In this document: piece by piece, positions 50,756 through 62,342 of the stretch
Numbering within the stretch: position 1 is the first letter of the stretch
How the letters are laid out: each line of letters begins with the position of its first letter
Origin: Lineus longissimus
Lineage: Eukaryota > Nemertea > Pilidiophora > Heteronemertea > Lineidae
Length of the DNA: 64,000 bases
Assembly (NCBI RefSeq): GCF_910592395.1
Contig: NC_088308.1
Location: forward strand, 18,307,501 to 18,371,500
Direction: 5' to 3'
Translations under genes and position numbers: made by a program
Notes under the pieces: generated by a model
Seen by the model: only the letters and a program-made list of their open reading frames with translations
The model's database searches: none
What the model was told of the DNA's origin: nothing

Positions 50756-53700
50756 CGAACAAGAGCCAACATTCTCCAAGAATACCACGATTCAATCAAA
50801 TGACAATACTTTAATTATAGCAAGGATAGATTCTTTGCGTCCATCTCAATGTTTTGTTTACCCAAATAATTCCGAATGGCGAGCAATTTTTCTCAAGATA
50901 CTCTGATTGACGTACGCTATTGTATTACTGGGCCAACATCCTTGCAACATTATCAGCCATTTTCTCCGTGGTCTTTCACAAGAGGTTCATAAATAATCAA
51001 TGAGGTGACCGTGGATTATTTTAGGTTTTTTACGTTCTATAAACATGATAATGGCTCCCAGGGTAATTGATGTCTTAACGATGGCCGTGATAGGAGTGCT
51101 GCAGCCGCTAATCCCACCCCAAGATGACATCACCGCTGCGGAGCAAAGCAGTGTGATTTGTCAGATTCCAAATCGATGTTTAACGTATTCAGATATGATA
51201 ATGTCTCGACTGGAATAATCATAATAATTATGTCGACCACCATCTCCGCGTTTGCCAACATCAAGCAAATAAGACGGCGAATTCTCCCTTTGATATAACC
51301 TTTGTTGTATATCTCCGACACAGAAAAGACCAGCTTGAATCGGAAAACCTGTGACAATTCTTTTTAGAAAACTGATATCATAGGTTTGAAATTCAAGGGC
51401 TTCAAACATGTAGAATGCCGCCAAGGGTACTCAGGCACATATTGCATGGGGCAGAAGGCTGACGGTCTATGGTCTATGACTGATTTTCTCACCAAGGAAA
51501 ACAGGATTCTGTCTGTATATCATCAAAATGTCTGCAGTCTCCGACTGTATCAAAATACTACAATCACATTTTATGTTAATTAAACAATGATAATGATAAT
51601 TATAGGTTGGATTTCAGACAGAAATAAACCGTCGTAACAAGAATGAACTTCAAACACACCAAACAAATTTTTTTCAGATAATAATTTTAAAATCTTTCCA
51701 ATCTTTTAAGCACAAAGTTTTTTCACTCTTTTGAGATGGGGGACACTAAAGGGGTCATATTTTTCCTCATGGGAAGACACATCATGGAAAGTATCAATAT
51801 ATCCCTCCCAAAATCACATTCATTTGTCATAAAGCCACCGCGCTTTTCCCATCTCAGAAGTTGCTGGATCAGAAAGACGAAAATTGTCATGAAAGTGGAT
51901 ATCAAAGGGAGGAGGATGGGTCAACCCACGTGCCGCCAAGTGCAAAATATTGCAAGATGGCACCTAAAAAGCGTTAGTTTTATTCTTCAAAGTCTAAAAT
52001 CTCGGATAAATTAATGAGTTTTTCAAAGCACAGGTTTTAGAACATGCGGAGTTAATACAACTAAAGGGTTACTCTTGAATGCGCGAATCGAAAACAAATG
52101 AGAGAGTGTCCCAGATTTAAGGCATTTGATAGGCTACAAAATTACGTGCAAAATCTTAACTGAAGTTGAGTACAAATCTGATCAGCTGCCACCAGATCTG
52201 TGTTCAAAATATCAGTGTAATAAAACCTAAGACTACATCCATGAGTTTAAGTCGCAGCATAGCAGGATGCTCAAAATTTAGGAAATAATATTGACACAAA
52301 GTCACACACAAAACTTGATCTAAAAACCTTTCTAAAACCAGCATTTCACAAACCATTCCTGCTATGTTCTAGTGTCATCAGAGAATTTTTTAAGGAGGTT
52401 TTCACAAATAAATCAGCGCATCTCAGAGACGATTCTTAACACAGCACGCTGCCAGTTAACTCGATCTACCAACTTAAACAAACCAGTGCCGTAAATTCAC
52501 AATTTCAAGAATCTTTTTGGGAAGTTAATAGATGTTCATTGAAAAAGTTGATAAAAGGCAACCCACACAATAGAACGTGACAAAAAAATTGTCAAGATCC
52601 TCGAGAGTGTAGCATGGCGATCAACAAAATGATGAACTGCACTGCTTTCAAATACAACTGCAATGCAAGCGGGATTTTTTCCATGCAATACTGCTTTGCA
52701 TGCAACACGGAAAGAGCAAATAAATTCAATTTTGGGTTATTGCCGTCGTTTTGTTGTATAAAGCAATTTAGCGGCATAAAAAAGTTACCCGCAGGAGACG
52801 AGATCATGAGCGAAATGAAATTTCTGTGGCGTCCCGTGATGAGACAATAAGACGTGAGCAGAAAGGAAGAAAGTTATTGAAACACCGTAAAATAACTTGA
52901 TAGAAACGAACATTCAATTTTCAATCGAATTGTCCTACGATTCATAAACCACATGCAAGATCAATCACAAAAATGTCAAAATGAAACTTTCCACTTTTGT
53001 TTTTTGTTCCAATGTCTCACGCTACTACTGTACGTGAAAAGCTTTTATGGGGGCCTATTCAGGATTTAATGCAGAAGTCATTCGATAATTCAGGACACTA
53101 CATTCCATAACTCACTGAGTAACGCACGTAAATTAAAAGAAATGGTTTCAAAATGCTGATGGAAGCACTTCACCAGCATTTTACAATTCAATGTTTGTTT
53201 CCAGGTTTCAAATTCAATTGAGTTTCAGATTGCACTCGACCTAGTAGCTCATCTGCGCTTTACTTATCGGAAAATAAAGGCAGGAAACGTTTTAAATCTA
53301 ACAAAGCAGATGTGGCAATTTTTGCTTCTTACAGATTTGTCATCAGGGCCTGACCATCCTCCCCTAGTCCAATTTCCCTCATGGCAGGTAGGATTTCTGG
53401 TGAGATCGCTGGCATGATCTCTGAGCCCTGTAACCCAAAAACAGGCCTAACAACACAGGATGCTTCTGCGTTAACCACCAGTCCCCCCCAACATAAAATT
53501 CACATCGATATTGCTACATTCAAAGCTGCAGATGTTGCAATACTTTCTCATAATCATTCTGTAGCCAGACACGAGTGTCTACAACATCACATTGTAACAT
53601 TCTCATTGTCTCGACCAACGCACAAGGAATGGGTTAAAAATGCAAACACGCCAATGCCGCGTCTCAAATCATATGCATGGCCAGAACAACACCCATAATC

Positions 53701-55929
53701 CTATTCAAAACAGTTTTTCCCAGGTCTGTATTTCTCCTCCGAGATTTCTCAGAGGTCACAAAACTCTCGGCAAATTACGACTTTCAAAGGCAACCATGTG
53801 TCCAAATTAGGATGATAATGCAACCCCGGGTTTTTCGGTAAATAACGAGTTTTCTTCCTTTTTCAAAAATGACGATTATGAATTATTAGATTTTAAGAAT
53901 AATGCCCGACCACAAAGTCGCATCTTTTAAAGTGATTAATTTTGAAATAATAAAGGCGACATTTACATTTCACCTTTGATTTCTCCTCCTGGCTTATTAG
54001 CGTTGTTTGTCTGTGCGTCTTTGATGTCAGCAGGAGGCATGACGAGCATACCGACGACGCTGGCCCACATCAAAAGTGCCACAAGGACTTGTGAAGAACC
54101 AAGATATCCAGAGACCAAAAACCTTTTCAACTCCAGCCCGCACTTGATTCCGCATATTAATAACTGACTCGCATGTTTATTTGAACTTGGAAAAAATCAT
54201 CAAAATTACTCTTACAGACTCCTTATACAGATATACTGTGACCTTCTCTCCTCAATCAAAAATATTCGTCATCTTTTTATGATTATTTCCGATGTTCAGA
54301 AGAATAATTTCCCCTTGTTGGCTGATAGATCATGGATTCTGAAAACATTTGAAGGACAGCTCTCAAACCAAAGAGAAGATCACAAACAGGGAATCTTCTT
54401 TTGAACTTCTTTTATCTGAACGAGGTGCCAGGTAGAACTGTTCCACTTTTAGAGTAAGCTGTAAACTGGCGTCTTTTTGACTGTAATTTGAATTTGAATT
54501 GCAACTTGGTCCATGAGGACCAAAATGGATTTCTGTACTCGGCTACTTTTGGTCACATTGGAATGGCTATAGACGCCAGCAGAATTTTTAAGCTACCCTC
54601 CTCACAACCAAGGGTTAACAAACAGACAGTTAGTTGTCTAGAAGAACAAGAGGATGCTGGCTGTCGCAAAACTATCACAAAACTTTCGCAACCTTTGAAA
54701 TTAATCCAAACATGTCCAAATCTTTTAACCGGACCGACTAACACATCTTGTTAAATGGATCACCAAGTTTTACATCCTTTGGCCAGGGAGTTAAATACGG
54801 AGAAGCATTTTCGAGAATCAAATTGATTTTGTTAAAACCTTCTGGCTACTTTCAGTTAAATCTTTCTCCGACCTGGTGATGCTCCCCGGGGAGTACTGTC
54901 AGAGTCCATCCCAATCTAAGCAGACATGATTTCTAGTAGATATCTATGCTTCTGAATATATTAATGTTTGCAACATTTTGCCCAACTCATTCTGATACAG
55001 ACCCGACTTCAAAGGACCCTTCCCCTTTTAATCCCTTTCCACATACATGTCCTTACTTAGTACATCAATCACGTTAAAGAAAAGACCCTTCACAATTTCC
55101 AATATGGATTAGGCGAGGGGTTTAATTTCATGGTAACAGCATAGGCCCCCTAATGGCACAGACTATTTCAGAGAAAATTTTAAAATTGATGACAAAAGAT
55201 TGAATTTCTTGTGAAAAGTTGAAAACTCTAATCATAACACTTTTATGGATCGAGTAAAACTAATCTAAATTCACAAACAAATTACAATAATACAAAGTTT
55301 CTTATAATTCCAAATCTTACATATTTTAAAAGTTTTCATGGGGCAAATTTATACTCCAGTTCAAACTGAAATGTGATGCGCTTTTTTTATACAAGACCTT
55401 GACTGATAAATCCTATCAAAATCCGGCCAGGTCGAGCCCATTTCAGTTGTGAATCAGCTATGGATGTTCGAACACCTGACTATGATGAATTCCACCGTTC
55501 TCATTTTCATTCCATTTATCATGTTTATGACGATTGTCACATATATCGAAACATGCTCCCTCAATGCACACTCAACCTAATACATTTCTCAACATTGCCC
55601 GGCCTGTATTGAATATCGATCTCCTACATTGGAAATGAGATGCAGTGGACCAGTCTTGGTGTAAGCAGAGGTTACTTCAGAATGTAGATGCTGGGACCAG
55701 CTGATAAATGATTCAGTTGTTCAGACTAGACAACTGTAAACAACTCTACTGCTGGTGTCCTCTGTTGTTTTCAAACTTCTAGAAACCATGCTGGATGCTA
55801 ACTCAGTGCCTCAACAGACCTACTGGTCTTACTTTCTGATGCATCATTATCATATGTCTCTCTTCACACAACGCCAAGACTGCCATTACTAATTCATCCA
55901 AATTCATACAGAATGAACGAGTCATTGCG

Positions 55930-56240
55930 GCATAGTGTCGGCATAGTGTCTGACCGAGCCGAGCGCGCATTCGGATCTAATTAAAACATATCGCAGGCTT
56001 TGATCTCGCGACCATTACTCGAATAAACATCACAAGTTGTTTCTCGACTAAAGCCGACAGAGTAATTCTTCTTAATGGGGCCCTAACTAGCGACACACGC
56101 GCAGGGCAAAGCCAAACGCTCCAGGTCGCCAGTTGTAACCGTACTACATTTTTTTTATGCGGCATCACAACAGCTACAGGGCATTTTCTAACCTCCTGAC
56201 AATCTCGTCTCGAGAAGAAGCGATGACGGCCCGACCTACT
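55930..56240. promoter_or_regulatory. CpG-rich intronic patch containing a TCF core site
   Basis: CpG is dense from GACCGAGCCGAGCGCGCATTCGG onward, through TCTCGCGACC and GCGACACACGCGC, in otherwise CpG-poor intron. CTTTGATC occurs inside it at 55998-56005. No matching donor for a minus-strand first exon was found. Enhancer or promoter status is a guess from composition. Confidence 0.25.
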
Positions 56241-57790
56241 GAGGTGTAACATTTGAAGCTAATGATGAGAGTAGTCAAGGGTAGGAGAAAGACGGATAGA
56301 CCTTAACGGTTTCATCTTTGTTTTCAAGGTTGTCCACTCACTCTCTCCCTGCTAATGCCCCAATGTGTTCTTGGAATATGTTACATTGTAGCTCATAGGA
56401 AAGACTACTGGACAGACATTCCCTCCATAAAGTTAAAGTGGGCTATAAGCAAGAGCTGGGGGTGTAGTTTGGAAAACATTAGGTGACTAGTAAGCGCAGT
56501 GGGTTGCGTTTGATTCAGTGATAATTACACACTCTTATAAAAGCTGGAAAAGTTCCCATCTACTTTGAGATAGGAGAGATACCAATAGCAATTTTTTTGT
56601 GTAACTATAATCTAACCAACCTGGCTTGTGCCTATAGTCCACCAGTCAGAAATCTCAACACATATTGACTAACCATTTACATGATATGGTCCTAATTCTC
56701 TTCAACTCAACAAAGAAGCAGTGAGTTCCCTAGAAAGCTTCTTCGAGCATTCTTCCGAGAAGTATGCAAATACTGATCAAAAGAAACTTAACGAAAACTG
56801 AGCAACCACCCTCGTACACATCCCATTTCAAAACCAGGTTTCTAACTAAGAGAAAAAAACAACCTATCATAGATAATTTTCACATTTCCACATTCGAACA
56901 TCAAAAGTCATCATGAAAACAACCGTTCAGCAAAAATTATATAATCTCTTCCCCGTCCTTTTCAACATATTTACTTAAGCTAATTTGACTTCGACGACTT
57001 GACTTCAATAAATTCAAATCCAAATTGGCTATAATGACCTCGTGTATAACGTCTGGTAATCACGACGAGGGGAAGAGCGTCATTTCTTCAAAGTGTGCAA
57101 TGGACTCGGCCTTGCCGCCACAACCACCATCCTGGCCGAGTAATTTTCTTGTTCCTCCGCGAGTCTGCTCATGAAAGCGAGTTTGTCATAATCAGGGATG
57201 CATCATGTGGAAGTGGTTCGCGAGATCAAAGCATTGCCTGATTATACACAAATAATAAGTTAGTCTACAAACACGGGGACTGCCATGCATACAGAATCAT
57301 CGGGCCGACAGTAGCCACAGTAGATGAGAACAAAGCGTGATGGGAAGAACATATTGTAACCATCTTCCGATGTCCATATTAACCCTTTGTCCGATCAACA
57401 ATACCAACATACATTTCGAGAAATCTAGCACCTTTTACTTGTTGTATACTGATTATGACATACGAGATCTCGACAAATGAAATGTACTGAGGTCTTAACC
57501 CATTGTTCCGTAAACACTAGGGTACTAGCAATAATGCTGTTTTCTATTCAAGAGAAATACCCAGCTCTAGATAAACCGATGCGTCTTTCTCCATTGCAAT
57601 TGTCACCACGCTAAGAAGATTGATTATGATGAAATGGCCAAGGGACTATGTGCTCATCTTGACTTTGACTTCAGTTTGAATATTTACTGAATGTATCATG
57701 ATGACAAATGAGTATTTATTCTAGAAATCGAGACTCTTATGATTGGGGCCACTGAGAAACAGATTTCAAATCTATCTCTGTGGTCAAAAG

Positions 57791-57806
57791 CCCCCCCCCC
57801 CCCCCC
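57791..57806. repeat. Run of 16 C followed by A-rich tract
   Basis: A homopolymer of 16 C precedes AACAAAAAAAAGAAAAGAAA. The TCF pre-mRNA would carry 16 G in a row, a potential G-quadruplex-forming run. The exact length is unreliable because such runs are prone to sequencing slippage. Confidence 0.9.
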
Positions 57807-60156
57807 AACAAAAAAAAGAAAAGAAATAACACTGCAAACAGTGCCACCAATAACTAGTTGAACATTCTATATATTCATATCTTACACAAAGACAATAGAA
57901 TTTACTTTAACAATCATAGCGACACCCATTGTTAAATATGGAAACTATCCCGATTTCATCATCACCGTGTGATATTTCATACATGAATAATAAATGCAAA
58001 GGTGTGAAATATATAGATTTTGTTTCAGTTTTCAGGAAAATATCAACAGTGCCTCCTAGCAATGATATCAGTACCTAAACTCATTGAGGCAAATTTGTTG
58101 AAGAGACTGGAATTGACCAATTGGTCTTGAAATGATATAATCTGCATGAAACAAAACTAAATACAAAATTCTTTGAAATTTCAAAACAATTATCGGCAGG
58201 GACAGAAGTCTGATTATGATTTCGAGACATGATGACCTTGCTGGGGGCATTTGTTTAAATGATAAACGAAATAGCCAACCAACCAAAAATACAATTTCGA
58301 GGGTGAAATCTTATGTGTCTTACCAATTGGAACTAAAATTGTGTCAATTTGACTACAATTAGCTTGCATTAGTGTGTTTCAAGAGGCTAAACACACAAAA
58401 TATTTTTGCCAAATTTGAGGGATGTACTTTCCACCAATGATACGAAATTGGCTTCATAATATTTTCTGTTGTCAATATCGAACTCACATTTCAAGAACAT
58501 TCGTGGGTTCGTGGAAAGAATAAAGTCATTCCTTTACTTCAGAAAGAATTCTGAGCTCTCTAAACATGCTAAACCAACCTTTACTGTATATTTGTGACAG
58601 AACTTGACCTCCCAACGTCCACACATTGTCCTAATCTATTTAGCGGCACATTTTGAATATTTCTGCGGTCAGCCTACACCCGTTCGATTGGATCGAGGAT
58701 GACCTATGGCATTTGATAAATCAATTAGAATATCAAAGCTGACGTACCATTTGATCTGCGTTTCCCTCCAGAAGCATTTCGATGACAAGGCAATTCAATT
58801 TCAGCCGAGTCGACTCCCAACTCAAGAAATGCCCCTTTGTGTTGCTGGGGACAGACCAAAACAATGTCAGGATGGTTAGTTCATTAGGAAAGTTTTGCAG
58901 TTGCGTTCTTCTCTACCCATAAAGCTCAAAACTATCAAAGATCAAGTAAAAATTTATTTGATTCGTTACAGAATGTAGGCGGAAACTGGAGCACCCGAGG
59001 AAGCAGTTGCTTTCAGAGAGGGCAGTGCCATATTCTTTGTGGCAGGATCGAGGAGCCTGTCCGACCTGCAGAGAGATAATATCTAAGATTACCGACGAAA
59101 CTACAAAAGTAGCTTCAAATATCCATACTATTACAAATATCCATACTGTTACACGTCAAATTCGAAATCAACATCCCCAACTAAGATACCAGAATCCCAC
59201 CAATGGCAAAATTTCTGTTTTCCAGGCCACTAAATTACCAACATTCTCCTGTAATTTTTCAATAGAGATTTTTTTTGCCAAATATTTGTATTAGCTGCAA
59301 GCGCATACCGGGCATTGCAAAGGGGCAATGTCATGTTTGATGAGGATATGAACCCATGACCTTTGTTTGCTAGGGTGATGCTTGGCCAACACTGCTCCAG
59401 GGGGAGAGACATCACAGAATAGAACATCACGTCATTAGTGAATGGAATGTACATATCGCAGTATACTCATGATATTAATGAGAGGATGGGCTCAATCCTG
59501 TATCCGCTGTATGTGGGCGCTCAACATCACACTCATGAAATGATTTTGATTGGTTCAGTAGCAAGGTATGATAAAGATCAAGCAAAGGAATGATTCGTCT
59601 TTGGCCCTGGAAACCCTCCTCCCGTCGACCAGCAGTCTCATGGGTCCCAGCCATACTCCAGTGGTTTTGCTCTTTTATCACGAGAATGACCATCGCAGCC
59701 TCTCCCTTCCCCAAGGCAAATGAAAGGAGCAAAACTTTGATATTTTGTCATGCAGAATTTTACAATTTGAAATAAGGAATTTGATATTTTGAAATAAGGA
59801 AATATGTATTTTGGAAAAGGGTAAGGACTTTGTTTTCTTTTACTTTTAAAGACACTTATCAACTTATCAGGTTTTATTTAACACTTTCTAATTGTGAACC
59901 CGACACCCCACCTACCTAATCAAAATATGTATACAGAACTGTATATGACTCTATTTTATATCCATAAAGCAACCTACTTCATTTGCTTTGAAACCTGATC
60001 CAACAGTCACACCCCTTCAAAGCTTTTTTAACGTCTCGAACAAACTTGATTTTTGTTGGTATCGAAACTGCTAGAATGTTGCCGAAGCTCTCATTCCGTG
60101 GCTATTTTCAAACTGGAGTATCAGTTACATGGACAATAACAACACATACCTATGCA

Positions 60157-60165
60157 CCTTTGATC
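60157..60165 (+). promoter_or_regulatory. TCF/LEF consensus site CCTTTGATC
   Basis: Full nine-base TCF/LEF consensus followed by TTTAACATG. It is one of about a dozen CTTTGATC cores in the window. Motif-based candidate. Confidence 0.25.
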
Positions 60166-61544
60166 TTTAACATGAAAGATATATGCAGAATCTCGATCAG
60201 TATGGAATTAATATACAGCTGCATCAACCCAATGCACTGACTGACTTTGTCAGCTATTATGCACATATTCATGTATGCAAGAGGCATTTCTGTGGTGTCA
60301 ACAACATTATGAAATTGCAACGGCTTCTCACTGTGTGACATCACAGAGTAACTTTCAGGCCGGAGCACATGGCTTAAAGTACAGATTACTGTACGCCGAA
60401 TTATGCAGTTCACACATTTAGGTGTTAATGTAACCTAAGAGGAGATCTGACCAAATACTGTTATGATTGGCATTCAATGCACATTTACTGATCATCGATA
60501 ATTGAGTGTCAAAATTATTGAATCATGTAACTAGTCAAAAGGCCTTATACCCCACTAACCCAACCTTCACACAGGCAGTGAGATCAAATTCCCATTTCAA
60601 ATATTTGCACCCACATCGTCTGACAGTAAGAAGAAAAAAGAAAATCATGCCTCTCATCAGACTCAAAATTCCCCTCCAGGTTTTTAGTTGTATGATATGG
60701 TATTGATTGTAATTGAGACTTGCTGTATTTAAAATACAAAATCAATCAATTTGTCTTCATAGTGATAACTCGAAAATGTCAAACAAGCACAGACAACTTA
60801 TAACCATGACTCTAGCTGACGAACGAGCGTGTTTCATTTTTGATTGGGAAGTTGAAAGACATAACCTGACCGAGGCCAGGGACTGATGTAACCGATCGAT
60901 CATCTCAAAATACAACATTCATCCAAACTTCTTCTTATAAACAAAACAGGATTTAGGCAAACGAGCAAACACTCTACGGATGGCAGCCTAAAAGGGTTAA
61001 ATATCCGAACCATACTGCGTACACCACATAATAGCATCTAAAGCTGTAGATATGAGGTCAAAGCAAATTTTTGCTAACCTCAGGTTCACCACCGACTTAT
61101 CCTAATGCCCAACTTCAAAGACGATCTAGTCAAACCGTACTTTCTATCGGTCACGATGCTAAGAAAGACGCTCTCGTAGCCATGAACATATTGAAAAGGA
61201 ACCGTGGTCTGCTCATTGACCGGCGAACATATTAGTCGCCAAGCTCTGCGGCCGTGCTAATTAGGTGCCTTTTACTACCTTGGAGCTCACCGAGGGTTAG
61301 GCCAATAGGACACAGACTCGAGGGATGGCCAACACAATGTTGGAAGGAGTGGGATGATGTGACAAGGAGACATGTTCATCAGAGCAAAGAGTTTGGGAAT
61401 GGTACTGGGATTCAAAGACAGTGGCTTTAGGCGAAAATATATAGAAATTAGTTCCCTGCTTTGTTTCTTAACCAAAGTAGTTGGGGTCAATTTTTGTTCA
61501 TGAAGTTAGCCAGTGTTTACAACTAAGAAGATACAACTATAGCA

Positions 61545-61609
61545 TCCTCCCACAGAAAGGCCTTGAAACGTTCCTAAAATACACTTGATCAAAGGCGTGC
61601 TGGGGAGGA
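61545..61609. mobile_element. Second, diverged copy of the 9.9-kb foldback family
   Basis: TCCTCCCACAG-AAGGCCTTG, TTCCTAAAAT, TTGATCAAAGGC-TGCT and GGGGAGGA occur in the same order as in 9896-9958. The arms still pair at their outer ends but are eroded in the middle. This copy carries an intact TTGATCAAAGG, whereas the first copy reads GGATCAAAAGG. Confidence 0.65.
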
Positions 61610-62259
61610 GGATTCATAGTGCCACAAAACTGCAGGGACCCACTTCTGTCCACACAGGTCGAAAATACTGGAAACTTTTCCCAATTCACTGCATGGGTTC
61701 AGTAACCTCCCATCAAAACCTACATGTACTTTTTCAGAAAGTTGCGAGACATTTCAAGTGGCCAACGAGCCTGTCTCGGGGAAATCCCTCGAGATTTCAT
61801 TTTGACATTTTCATTCTGAATCAATGGTCAGAGGATCCTTAAATAAACATACAATAGACATGATAGATCGATAAAAACGAGCAATCGGATGACTTCCCGC
61901 CGTATTCTCACTCGCAGACGACACAAATTTGACGTGAGAGTATTTTGATTTCATTAGACGGGGATCAAATCGTAGGAAGGCACAATCTGTAGCGCCAGGA
62001 GAGCGTAGGCTGTTGTGAATGACACAGTTTACTCATAGAAGACTCATCCAAATCTATCCATCTTCACTCGGTTCTATCAAATTTGATCAGGGAGTGCCAG
62101 CAATTTTTAAAACATCTGGATCATGAGAAGTTAGAAACTTGCTTAGTTTTTGAGGCAGCTGCTGCCAATCGAAATACTGTCTTTCAGCAAGCGTTTCTCC
62201 TGCGATATGAAAATCAGCCAAGAAGTTATAAAACAGAAGAACAATAAACATAACTTACC

Positions 62260-62316
62260 CATGGAGATGTGTCTGAGAGTTTCTTTGGCATTGGAAAAGG
62301 TAAACTGGTACTTACC
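62260..62316 (-). other. Candidate recursive-splicing exon (57 nt, open frame)
   Basis: The segment begins with GTAAGT directly after a strong acceptor and ends at a second consensus donor (CATGG-GTAAGT at 62259-62254). It is 57 nt long and open in phase 0 (VSTSLPFPMPKK then LSDTSPW). Two readings are possible. One is a recursive-splice exon, normally removed because the regenerated GTAAGT donor at its start is used for a second step. The other is an ordinary cassette exon adding 19 residues. It is on the TCF strand inside a very long intron, where ratchet sites are expected. Confidence 0.5.
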
Positions 62317-62342
62317 TACAAAGAGAAAGAAGAGAAAAAATT
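62311..62342 (-). promoter_or_regulatory. Recursive splice (ratchet) site: pyrimidine tract-TAG|GTAAGT
   Basis: Read on the minus strand, an almost pure pyrimidine tract (TTTTTTCTCTTCTTTCTCTT, then TGTAG) abuts GTAAGT at 62316 with no base between acceptor and donor. This is the known zero-length exon consensus of ratchet points, (Y)n-N-YAG|GTRAGT, found in long introns of fly and vertebrate genes. A branch-like TTGAC lies a few dozen bases upstream. It would divide the upstream intron about 37 kb before the exon at 25346. Confidence 0.6.

Larger units (their letters stand above)
38618..62259 (-). other. Upstream TCF intron, middle part
   Basis: Within these 23.6 kb I see diverged direct repeats near 39.2 and 50.6 kb, a GAA/TTC tract at 48.24 kb, CpG-rich patches near 45.9 and 56.0 kb, a run of 16 C at 57.79 kb and a foldback copy at 61.55 kb. 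Reverse-strand open frames of up to about 125 codons show no TCF N-terminal motifs (no acidic DE..FKDEGE block) and no other recognisable domain. Confidence 0.7.
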
